Assembly (NCBI GenBank): GCA_963701375.1
Contig: CAVOZT010000005.1
Span: forward strand, 310,001 to 374,000
Source of the DNA: CAVXTF01 sp963701375
GTDB lineage: Bacteria; Actinomycetota; Acidimicrobiia; Acidimicrobiales; CAVXTF01
Length of the DNA stretch: 64,000 bases
Direction: 5' to 3'
Under the pieces are notes generated by a model. The model was given only the letters and a program-made list of their open reading frames with translations. It made no database searches and had not been told where the DNA came from. The position numbers and the translations under genes are program-made. The first letter of the stretch is position 1. Every line of letters starts with the position of its first letter. Of this stretch, positions 25,532 to 33,664 are shown piece after piece.

Positions 25532-26292
25532 GCACGTTCGCACCTGTTCACCGTTCGGTGGTGACAGGCAGGGAAGTCGCAGAGCTCCAGGAGTGGACTT
25601 CGGGCGTCGAAGCGTGGCCGGCCGGCAGTCATGTCTGGGGCCACTACGCAGAGCAGACCGCTACCGGTGAGGCGATCTGCAGGACAGAGAACGTGTCGGC
25701 GTGCCACGCCGGGTTCCGCACATTGGTTCAAGGGCCGCTTCTCGAGCTGTCGGCTTCGGTTCTCGGTGAGGGCGTCGTCGACTTCAAGGACAAGGTCAAC
25801 TACAAGCAGCCGGGAGGCGCGGGATTCAGCCCGCATCAGGATGTGCCCGCATATCCGGGAGTCAGCACGGTCATCTCGATCCTCGTCGCTATCGACGAGT
25901 GCACGACCGAATCGGGCTGCCTGTGGATCGCGGACGGCGTCGACGAGCTTCTTCCCACCGACGCCCGCGGCGTGGTCACCGACGACGCTGCGTCGTCGCT
26001 TCGATGGATGCCGGTCGAGCTGGCTCCCGGCGACGCACTGTGCATCGACGGGCTCGCCCCCCACTACAGCGAGGCGAACAAGAGCAACGCGGCGCGGCGA
26101 GTGCTCGTGGCGAGCTACGCGCCGTTGAGCGAGCGATACGACAGGGACCAGTACTACTCGGCTCGGACCGCCGGCATGAAAGAAGCGTCGGCACGCGACG
26201 GCCAATACCGCATCAGCACGCTCGCCGACTGGGAGGGCGTGGAGGTCTCGAGCGGCGGCCCGGTTGCCGTAGAGAGCTGCACGCACCGCTGA
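25528..26292 (+). CDS. PhnY-like 2-oxoglutarate/Fe(II) dioxygenase
   Basis: A 254-residue phytanoyl-CoA-dioxygenase-family hydroxylase. The iron triad is H103-Q-D105 ('GGAGFSPHQDVPAY') and H179 ('IDGLAPHYSEANKSN'), with the 2-oxoglutarate Arg at 190/191 ('ARRVLVASY'). The 'K.NYK.PGGAGF.PHQD' stretch is what I recall from the PhnY* group, which hydroxylates 2-aminoethylphosphonate at C1 before PhnZ cleaves it. Encoded directly after a PhnZ-like protein with a 4-base overlap, it most probably hydroxylates the substrate that the HD oxygenase then cleaves. The substrate itself is not defined by sequence. It ends five bases from a convergent amidohydrolase gene. Confidence 0.8.
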   Translation: MSTFAPVHRSVVTGREVAELQEWTSGVEAWPAGSHVWGHYAEQTATGEAICRTENVSACHAGFRTLVQGPLLELSASVLGEGVVDFKDKVNYKQPGGAGFSPHQDVPAYPGVSTVISILVAIDECTTESGCLWIADGVDELLPTDARGVVTDDAASSLRWMPVELAPGDALCIDGLAPHYSEANKSNAARRVLVASYAPLSERYDRDQYYSARTAGMKEASARDGQYRISTLADWEGVEVSSGGPVAVESCTHR

Positions 26293-26296
26293 CGCG

Positions 26297-27740
26297 CTAC
26301 CGATCTGTGCCGTTGCCTCCGGCGACGCTCTCGGGTCCTGCCCTTACCTTTTCGAGGGTCGCGCCTCCCTCGGCGTCCATCCAGCCGAAGTAACCCGCCT
26401 GGTCCTCCCCGATCGCACGATCGCCGACGTCTGTGTTCTCGACGTGCTTCCGGAGCAGCTCTGTTTGAGATTGGACGAGCGACCGTTCGTGTGGCCAGCG
26501 CCTGTCAAAGTCCGGATCATCGAGATCCACCGACTCTCCGCCGACGAGCACCATCTGAATTCGGTCCTGGTCGAGGAGTACCGACAGGTCTCTGTCAGGC
26601 CGGCCGTCGACCACGAGCAGGTCCACGACGTATCCGGGTGCCACCCTTCCGAGCCAATCCTTGGCGTTCAGAATGCCGGCGGCATCGTGTGTGGCTGCGC
26701 GGATGCACTCGAGAGGTGTCAGTCCCGCATAGTCCTTCAGCAGCATCAGTTCCCGCAGCGTGCCACTCGCCGTAGGGAGTCATGGCGAAGCCTGTGTCCG
26801 TTCCTGTGACGAATTTGACTCCGGCCTCCTTCGCTCTGTGGAGAGTTTCCCCCGCTCGCTCCATGTTGCGCTTCGTCGAATCGATGATCCCTTTTGGCGC
26901 ACCCACCAAGTGGCCGTAGTCGGCCCAGTTCGAGACCAGCGTCAGCGTGGGCACGAGCGGAGTACCGGCTTCGGTCAGGGTCTCGATGGCCGCGTCCGAC
27001 ATGAAAAGGCCGTGCATTATCCAATCGACTTCCGCCTTCACGGCCGCCGTCACTTCTGCCGAACCCATCGCATGGATGGTGACCCGGCGATGCATTTGGT
27101 GGGCGAGCTCGGTCACGGTGCACAGTTCGTCATACGTGAAGGCCTGATGGCCGCCGAACGGCGAGTCGGCGAGCTTGATGAAGTCGACGCCGTTCTTGAT
27201 CTGCTTACGCACCGCGACCTTCATCTCGTCCGCGGTGTTGGCGAGGACAGCGATGCTTCCTTCCGGTTCTCCGACGGCCGTGGGGTAGGAGTCGCCAATT
27301 CCGTTGTAAGTAGTTATGTATCGCCCGGCGGTTTGCATCCTCGGGCCGGCGATCATGCGGGCGTTGATGGCGTCGCGAATCGCCACCCCGATGTAGTAGC
27401 TCCCACCGGGCTGGGAGATGCTGGTCACCCCAGCCCGTAGGAGCTTTCTCGCGTTCCACGCGGCGCGGAGCGTTCGAGATTCGACGCTGGTGTAGAGGTC
27501 CTGTTCTTCTTGAGCTCGACTCTCGCCGTATGTCAGGTGGCAGTGCACGTCGATGAGGCCGGGCAGTACCGTTTTCCCGGAAACGTCAACGACTTTCGCA
27601 TCACCACGTTCGGGTGGAGAAGCCTCGCTGTCGCTGATAGACGAGATGCAACCTTCTTCGATCAGGATCGATTTAGGGCCGTCGGCCTCCCTGCCGTCTC
27701 CGTCAATGACCGTGGCACCATAGAGAACAAGACCGGACAT
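26297..27740 (-). CDS. Imidazolonepropionase-like amidohydrolase, frameshifted
   Basis: About 480 residues after repair. The N-terminal composite domain ('LVLYGATVIDGDG', 'VLPGLIDVHCHLTYGES' with the HxH metal motif) is followed by 'GVTSISQPGG', the carboxylated Lys region 'GVDFIKLADSPFGG', His ligands in 'VTIHAMGSAEVTAAV' and 'VDWIMHGLF', and the Asp in 'VTGTDTGFAMTPYGEWH'. The frame breaks near 26760 and continues as 'LMLLKDYAGLTPLECIRAAT' and 'APGYVVDLLVVDGRPDRDLS'. This subtype hydrolyses cyclic amides or dipeptide-like bonds (prolidase or imidazolonepropionase group). It is last in the minus-strand operon that starts at 32627, supporting a role in hydrolysing an amide-bearing intermediate. 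Confidence 0.8.
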
Positions 27741-27771
27741 GTCCCTCTACTCCCCTGTTGCTACGTGGTGC

Positions 27772-28668
27772 TCACCAACTCCTGAAGGGTGGCGCTGGCG
27801 TGCCGTGTGCTTCTTCCCAGGAGACCACCCTGTTCCTCAGAGTACCCACACGTTCGATCGTGCACTCGACGACGTCGCCGGGGCGGAGATACCACTTCTG
27901 CGCATCGACCTTGAAGCCGGCTACCCCTGACACGGTGCCTGTCGTAAGGACGTCGCCCGCGCTGTAGCCGATCGGCGAGTGGTGAGCGATCAGCTCCGGG
28001 ATGGTCACGGACATGTTCCCGGAGTACGAGTGCTGACGGAGGTCGCCGTTCACGGTGAGGCGCATGTCGAGGGTGAGCGGGTCACCGACCTCGTCCGGCG
28101 TGACGATCCATGGTCCGAGCGGACAGAAGGTCTCGATCGACTTGCAAAACGAGAAGACGCCCGATTTCATCTCGCGGCGCTGGATGTCCCGGGCGGTGAT
28201 GTCGTTGAAGATGAGGTATCCGGCGATGTAGTTCTCGGCCTCCTTCTCGTCCAGGAAGGCACCCGAGCGGCCGATCACGACGGCGAGTTCCAGCTCGTGA
28301 TCGAGCTCGGTGGTCAAGTGCTCGGGGTAGACGATGTCATCCTCGGGGCCGATGATCGCGTCCACGTTCTGGAAGAAGACGATCCACGGCGCGACGGCGT
28401 GCGACCAGTTGACGACTTTGGACTCCTCCTCGTGTTCCCGGAAGTTCCCCGCGGTGTGGATGAGCTTCTTCGGAATGATCGGCGGTAGCAGGCGGACGTC
28501 GGCAGCTTTATAGCGGGTTCCGGATGCCTCACGCGCACGCTCGAGCTCCGGACCGAGCTCGAAAAGGTCGCGTAGCGAACCGACGCCCTTGATGGTCACG
28601 ATCTCGTCTCCATCCATCACGCCCGGGCGTTGGTTGCCCTGGGGGTCTTTGAAGGACACAAGTTTCAT
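27772..28668 (-). CDS. Fumarylacetoacetate hydrolase-family protein (1)
   Basis: About 298 residues. FAH-family metal Glu residues lie in 'ELDHELELAVVIGRSG', with 'AGYLIFNDITARDIQRREM', 'FCKSIETFCPLGPWIVTPDE' and 'TGTVSGVAGF' completing the active-site loops. Members hydrolyse, decarboxylate or isomerise acylpyruvates and 2-hydroxymuconate-type products (HpaG-, UGL- or MhpD-like). The ATG at 28668 overlaps the M20 gene stop (ATGA); the frame is open five codons further but that would deepen the overlap. It is flanked by genes typical of catabolic operons, and a second FAH protein is read from the opposite side of the control region. Confidence 0.85.
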   Translation of the reverse strand: MKLVSFKDPQGNQRPGVMDGDEIVTIKGVGSLRDLFELGPELERAREASGTRYKAADVRLLPPIIPKKLIHTAGNFREHEEESKVVNWSHAVAPWIVFFQNVDAIIGPEDDIVYPEHLTTELDHELELAVVIGRSGAFLDEKEAENYIAGYLIFNDITARDIQRREMKSGVFSFCKSIETFCPLGPWIVTPDEVGDPLTLDMRLTVNGDLRQHSYSGNMSVTIPELIAHHSPIGYSAGDVLTTGTVSGVAGFKVDAQKWYLRPGDVVECTIERVGTLRNRVVSWEEAHGTPAPPFRSW

Positions 28669-29942
28669 CGCGCCACCTCGCATATCTGTGCCGCGGCAAG
28701 CGCGTACACCTTTGCGGTGCTCACAAGATCCTCGATGGCGAGATTCTCGCCGTCGGGGTGCGGCAGCCCACTCGACGGTCCGTAGTTGACCGACGCAATT
28801 CCGTAGCGACTCAGCACCGAGGCATCCGACGAAAAGCGCAAGGTGTCGTGCTCGGACGGCGACCCGAACACCTCGGCATGCGCGGAATCGAGCGCCTCCA
28901 CGACCTCGTGTTCAGGATCGATCTCTGCCCCAGGGCTCGTGACGTAGATCTCTGAGTCGATTCCGGCGTCAGGCATGAACGTTCGAAGATCCCGCACCAG
29001 ATCCTCGAACCGATGACACGCCCTTTGCAGCGACATCGTTGGCGGCACCCGGATGTCCAAGAAGAGATCAGTGCGTTCGGGAGTGCGACTGACTCGCCAG
29101 GGCCGTCCTCCACGGATAGCGCCGAGGTTGACTACGCCGGGGGCGCCGCCGTAGTTGCTCTCCTCCTCGAATGCCAAGATCCAGCGCTCCACGTGGGGCA
29201 GCGCCTCGACCATGCGCAAGATCGAGTTCTCCAACCGCCGGGCGCGCGAGTAGGCGGTGTGGACGTGAGGCCCCTGCGTCGATATGCGTGCCCAGACCGT
29301 CCCGTAATGCCCGGTCACCACCCGGTTCTCGGTCGGCTCACCGATGATGCAGATATCGGCGGCCCCACCGCCGTGTGAGACCAGATAATGGCTCCCCGCC
29401 GAATATCCGCGGTAGTCCGCCCCTTCGAACTCGGTGCCCCACTGCGACTTCTCGATCTCACCCACCACGGCCGCGACGACGACCGAGCCGCGTAGGCGCA
29501 CGTCGGCGTCGCGCAGTGCGGCAACGGCCTCGAGGTAGCAGGCGATGGCGCCCTTCATGTTCGCTATCCCGAGTCCCCACAGAAATCCGTCGCGTTCGAA
29601 CGCTGCCGGTTGAAACCCGGGCCGTCCGCGCAGATGCACCTCGTCACCCGAATAAGAGGTGTCCATGTGGCCGTTGAACATGAGCACTCGCGTCGCGTCA
29701 TCACCGCCCGCCCTCCCGCAGCCTTCGAACGTTCCGATGACATTCGGCCGGCCCGGCTCGACCTGTTGCCAGGATGTCTTCAATCCCAAGGCCTCGCAGC
29801 GCGGGGCGACCTCCCTCGCCATCGCTTCCTCGTGCCCCGTAGGGCTCGGTGCGGCTACGAAGGCACTAGCCATCTCGACCAACCGCACCTCGTTTACGCA
29901 CTCACTGATAGCTGCCACCACATCGCTGCTGAGGAGTTCCAT
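28665..29942 (-). CDS. M20-family metallohydrolase (ArgE/DapE-like)
   Basis: 425 residues. It has the metal His in 'MFNGHMDTSYSGDE', the segment 'LWGLGIANMKGAIACYLEA', catalytic Glu region 'VAAVVGEIEKSQWG', 'ADICIIGEPTENRVVTGHYG', the dimerisation domain ('WARISTQGPHVHTAYSRARR') and a C-terminal metal His in 'GPSSGLPHPDGENLA'. The family cleaves N-acyl amino acids or small peptides with two zinc ions. The usual bridging Asp in 'DMKG' is Asn here (29559-29561), which may weaken the second metal site. Within the operon it could release an N-acyl group from a pathway intermediate. It overlaps the downstream FAH gene by four bases. Confidence 0.8.
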   Translation of the reverse strand: MELLSSDVVAAISECVNEVRLVEMASAFVAAPSPTGHEEAMAREVAPRCEALGLKTSWQQVEPGRPNVIGTFEGCGRAGGDDATRVLMFNGHMDTSYSGDEVHLRGRPGFQPAAFERDGFLWGLGIANMKGAIACYLEAVAALRDADVRLRGSVVVAAVVGEIEKSQWGTEFEGADYRGYSAGSHYLVSHGGGAADICIIGEPTENRVVTGHYGTVWARISTQGPHVHTAYSRARRLENSILRMVEALPHVERWILAFEEESNYGGAPGVVNLGAIRGGRPWRVSRTPERTDLFLDIRVPPTMSLQRACHRFEDLVRDLRTFMPDAGIDSEIYVTSPGAEIDPEHEVVEALDSAHAEVFGSPSEHDTLRFSSDASVLSRYGIASVNYGPSSGLPHPDGENLAIEDLVSTAKVYALAAAQICEVAR

Positions 29943-29959
29943 CTACCGGGCCGTTCCGC

Positions 29960-30681
29960 TCAGCATCGGTGTTTGCTTCGGTAGTGGTCCCAGACGCGCC
30001 GCAACTGAGCCGGACTGCCGACATCTCTCCTGGCAGAGGCGATTTCGTCGTCGCCCAAGACTTTGACCTCGAGGCCCGCACTCAAAGCAGAGAGACATAT
30101 CCGCGCAGATTCCTCCAACAGGAGGGCGCGAGCGCACGCATCTTCGACTGTCGCATCCACCACGACCCTTCCGTTGCCGCGGAGGAGCACGGCGGATTCG
30201 TTGCCCATGACGCGGCAAAGGACCTCGCCTCCTGCCCAGTCGGAGATCAGTTCCGAGGAGTCCAAGACGGGCACGAGCTTTGGTCCTACCGCACCGAGCG
30301 CGTGCACTGGTCTGAGTGGCGCACCGGTGATCGAAAAAACGGTCAACGCCACGCCGTGGTCGCGAACGATGCCGCCGACATCCGGGCGGTGCCTGTAGAT
30401 GGCCGCGTGTATGACGGCTTCGACCGGCAGCTTCGACGCGTCGCCACTGGTCACCTCGAGCGGAGGATTCTCCCCAACTCCGGGTTGGACGTGGAGGAGT
30501 TCGCCCGGTGTCACCGCCGACAGACCACTTCGCGGAGTCATCACGAACGTACCGGCGTCGAACGCGAGCGCTCACGTGCCCGAAGGCCTCGATCAGACCC
30601 TCCCCGCTCAGGATGCGAGACCGCGCTGACGACGGCCGCAGTTGCGTCGTCGGTGTTCACGTGGCCGTTGACCGATTTCAT
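29960..30681 (-). CDS. Class II aldolase/adducin-family protein, frameshifted twice
   Basis: About 240 residues after repair. The ATG at 30681 overlaps the stop of the upstream hydrolase (ATGA). The frame shifts near 30604 to give 'LSGEGLIEAFGHVSAR' and again near 30562 to give 'FDAGTFVMTPRSGLSAVTPG', the conserved N-terminal core. Then come 'VIHAAIYRHRPDVGGI', 'VRDHGVALTVFS' and 'LLRGNGRVVVDATVEDAC'. Fuculose-aldolase-type enzymes bind zinc with H-x-H and a later HG; here the first His is Arg (30362-30364) and the later one Asn (30173-30175), while the second His is kept. It may be a decarboxylase or non-aldolase member. The operon position suggests an aldol or decarboxylation step on a ring-cleavage product. 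Confidence 0.75.
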
Positions 30682-31545
30682 GGCTTCCCGACGAAGTCGG
30701 CGATCTTCGGATTGACCTCGTCGGGAAGCTCGAACTGCGGGTTGTGGCCACATTTCTCGAACACGTAAAGCCGAGACCCCGAGATCAGTTCCTCGAGCCG
30801 CTCTCCGACCGACGGAGGAGTGACCTTGTCTTCGGCTCCCCACACGAGGAGAGTCGGACAGCCGATGCTCTTCCACTCCTCATCTGTGAGAAGGCTCCGC
30901 CGACGCCCAACCTCTGTCTCGTAGAAGGTGAAGGCTTCGAGTCTGGACTCCCAGTCTCCTAGTTGGTACGCGAGGTAGCGGCACTCGATGTACTCGTCCA
31001 TCTCGGGACCGCGAGCCATCATTGCGAACTCGAGCCTTGTCTTGATGGCTTCGAAGCTGCGGTCCGGCATCCCGGCCCTCATCGAGTCGCCAGGGGGACC
31101 GTCGGGTATCACGTTCGGCGCGACCGTTCCGATGAGAACCAGCTTCTCTACCTGGAAGAGCTTGTCGACGGTGGACCGCGCCGCGATTGCTCCGCCGAGA
31201 GATTGCCCAACGAGCGTGACGCTTTCGAGGCCGAGTTGCTCGATCAAGGCGGCAAGGTGATTCGCGTAGTCGTAGACGTCGTAGGGCCGGTCGGGATATC
31301 CCGAGTATCCATGCCAAGGCAGGTCGAACACGATCGTGCGGCCTACAGGAGCGAGGTACGGGATGCTGCGAATGAATGATTCGAGATGACCGCTCGAGCC
31401 GTGTATGAGCACGGTGGCCGTCGGCTCGGAGGATTCACCGTTACCCGACCGTCCGGCCTCCAGCACCCGAGTTCGGATGCCGTCGAACGGTCAGCCAATA
31501 GAGGCGGGGATTGTCGCCCATGATGCCGTTCCAGAAGGAAGTCAT
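30678..31545 (-). CDS. Alpha/beta hydrolase (MhpC-like), frameshifted
   Basis: About 288 residues. The start at 31545 overlaps the ring-cleavage gene's stop (ATGA) and encodes 'MTSFWNGIMGDNPRLYWLTV'; after one extra base near 31485 the frame continues 'DGIRTRVLEAGRSG'. The core then has 'TVLIHGSSGHLESF', the nucleophile elbow 'TLVGQSLGGAIAARS' (Ser in GQSLGG), acid candidate 'LLVWGAEDKVTPP' and the His in 'VFEKCGHNPQFELP'. This is the pattern of meta-cleavage-product C-C hydrolases such as MhpC and BphD, which split 2-hydroxy-6-oxo-dienoates. Being immediately downstream of a class III extradiol dioxygenase supports that role, though ordinary esterases look similar. Confidence 0.8.
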
Positions 31546-32627
31546 CCCGGGTGCCCGATCAAAAAGCACTTGTTGGAGTTGAAGGTGTAGGTCTCGACGA
31601 ACTCGAGGTAGTCGACCGAGGCTTGCGTCGCTTCGAGCGCCCCTGCCAGAGCGCACCAGTTGAGGACCTCCTGTTGGCCGGCCGCCTCGATGCTGTTGAG
31701 GCTGACGTCTCGGAAGGCGCTGTAAGCGCCCGAGCGAAGCGCATCGAACAGCGCCCGGTCGGCGGCCGTGTCGGGCCGAAGCCTCCACGTCGAGTCCGTC
31801 AGGAATGCGTGAGACCAGCTGGAAGAGGCCATGATGACGCAGCGCCACTCGCTTGCGGCCAAGGCCTTTGCGACAGCAGCACCCATTGCGAAGCAACGCG
31901 CGGGAGTAGGAGAGGGCGGGTCGAGCTCCGCTCCGTCCAGCTCGCCGCCGAAGTGGATCGGCCCTCCGTGGTTCGCGATGACGCGGCTTCCGTAGCAGTT
32001 GATGGGGACCGGAAGCACGGCGTAGGGAAAACCCGTTCGCTCGTAGTCGAGGAACATGATCGTGTTGAGAAAGGCGTGTGCGAGCCCTTCGTAGTGAAGC
32101 GGCCGATAGGAGTACGCCATGTCTATCCCGCTCGCCAGAAGCTCCCCGACGAGATAGCGGCCCACGCGAGGTGCCCCCGCCACCTTGTAGCCGAAGTCGG
32201 CTCCCTCGCCCCATACGTTCTCGACGGCCGGCACCTCGTCTTGGGGATTCGATCCGAACACGCGCTTGTTGCGCCAGGGGTAGGTCACCGAATCCGGATA
32301 GCAGAGAACGCAGAACGGCGGGATCACGTCCTCGTGGAAGTTCTCGTACTGATCGTCGCCCCATAGGAGGACGACGTCGGGTCGGAAGTCATCGATCGTC
32401 TTGCGGACGTGGCGGAAGTGCCGCAGCAGCTCGCTTCTGTGCCTTGCAGCGCTGGCGTCGTAGTCCGACCACTCGGATTGCATGGCAGCGGGCCACGAAG
32501 ACGGGTCCTTTGCCTCGGCAGGGATGGCAGGGTCCTCGAGTGCGAAACGCAGCAGCCCCGCCATCTCCGAGTCAGGCGTGTTGAGCGGCGGATAGTGAGT
32601 CACCCCTGCGAACAAGAGCTCAGCCAC
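31542..32627 (-). CDS. Class III (LigB-type) extradiol ring-cleavage dioxygenase
   Basis: 361 residues. H11 in 'GVTHYPPLN' and later His/Glu in 'DDQYENFHEDVIPPF' (residues 91-105) fit the Fe(II) site of LigB-superfamily enzymes; 'INCYGSRVIANHGG' and 'MASSSWSHAFLTD' match the later conserved Tyr/His blocks. These enzymes open catechols next to the hydroxyls using O2 to make semialdehydes. It is longer than LigB or HpaD (about 280-300), so the substrate may be larger; the aromatic substrate is not identifiable from sequence. GTG start preceded by GGAAGGAG. It is the first gene of a six-gene minus-strand operon and faces a divergent FAH gene. Confidence 0.8.
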   Translation of the reverse strand: MAELLFAGVTHYPPLNTPDSEMAGLLRFALEDPAIPAEAKDPSSWPAAMQSEWSDYDASAARHRSELLRHFRHVRKTIDDFRPDVVLLWGDDQYENFHEDVIPPFCVLCYPDSVTYPWRNKRVFGSNPQDEVPAVENVWGEGADFGYKVAGAPRVGRYLVGELLASGIDMAYSYRPLHYEGLAHAFLNTIMFLDYERTGFPYAVLPVPINCYGSRVIANHGGPIHFGGELDGAELDPPSPTPARCFAMGAAVAKALAASEWRCVIMASSSWSHAFLTDSTWRLRPDTAADRALFDALRSGAYSAFRDVSLNSIEAAGQQEVLNWCALAGALEATQASVDYLEFVETYTFNSNKCFLIGHPG

Positions 32628-32812
32628 AGAATCTCCTTCCTCTGAGGCGAGTTACCCGCATCGGCCTCCTATTCCTATATCCTATAATCTATGAACAATA
32701 ATCAGAGGCTGTCAAGACTCCGAAGGAGTCTCGACATGGATGCAGGCGACGATCTCTTGACACACGCGATGTGATCGATGTTAGATAATATAATCTATAA
32801 GGAGGTTCTTGA
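32628..32812. promoter_or_regulatory. Divergent control region of the catabolic genes
   Basis: This 185-base region between the dioxygenase and FAH genes is markedly A/T-rich for this genome. TATAATCTAT occurs twice (32683-32692 and 32789-32798). On the plus strand TTGACA (32757-32762) lies 19 bases before TAGATAAT (32782-32789), a usable promoter for the FAH-GntR side, followed by AAGGAGG before the ATG at 32813. TAGAT-N6-ATCTA (32782-32797) is a perfect dyad over the -10 and a candidate site for the GntR protein encoded 850 bases away. Confidence 0.5.
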
Positions 32813-33656
32813 ATGCGCCTGGCGCGCTTCATGGCCGGCGGTCGCGCTCGCGTGGGACTGGTCCAGGGGGAGGAGCTGTTCGAGGTTCTAGGCGGCTGGC
32901 GAGACGCCTTGCGGCGTAGCGCCGGGCCTTCGCCGTCGCGACCGTTGCCGCTCAGCGGTCGGCGGTGGTCGATTGCCGATTGCTTGTTTCTGCCTCCGCT
33001 CCCACAGGGGAGTCGGGGGCTTTTTTGCGTTGGGATGAACTACGCGGAACATCAAGCTGAAGCGGGAACCGCCCTGGCAACGAGCGGGCGGAGCAGGCCG
33101 ATTTTCTTCATGAAGACTGCGGCCGCGATGGCTCCGCCGTATTCGGATCTGTCGTTGGATCCGGAAGTCTCTCCTGAGTTCGACTGGGAAGTGGAACTCG
33201 GCGTGGTCATCGGTAGGGCGGGAGCGAAATTTGACGCCGGACAGAGTCGTCGACCACCTGGCGGGCTACACGGTTGTGAACGACATCACTCCGCGAGACT
33301 TGCAGCGGCTCCACGAGCAGTGGTTCATCGGGAAGAACATCGTCCACTCGTCTCCGATCGGACCATGGGTCACGACGATCGACGAGGCGGGATACCCGCC
33401 CAGATTCAGTCTTCGACTCCTGGTCAACGGCAAGGAAAAGCAGAGCGCCAAGACGGATCAAATGATCCACGACGTGGCTGAGCAGGTCTGCCTGGTTTCC
33501 AGGTACCTACCACTCGAGGTGGGCGATGTGTTCGCTACAGGTACACCATCGGGGGTCGGGTTCACGCGCCAACCCCCGCAGTTCCTCCGGCCTGGCGACA
33601 CCGTGGAGGCGGAGATAGAGGGCGTCGGCTCTCTCGTGAATCGAGTGGTGGGATAG
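32813..33656 (+). CDS. Fumarylacetoacetate hydrolase-family protein (2), frameshifted
   Basis: About 281 residues after repair. The first frame has 'MRLARFMAGGRARVGLVQGE', 'GLFCVGMNYAEHQAEAG' and 'EFDWEVELGVVIGRAG', with the metal Glu pair. The break is near 33230; the second frame gives 'LTPDRVVDHLAGYTVVNDIT', 'QWFIGKNIVHSSPIGPWVTT' and 'TGTPSGVGF'. The fold is the same as the protein at 27772-28668, but the two differ clearly in sequence, so this is not a recent duplication. HpaG-type pathways also use two FAH domains. It is preceded by AAGGAGG and read from the divergent promoter. Repair needs one base removed or two added. Confidence 0.8.
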
Positions 33657-33664
33657 GAACCCGG

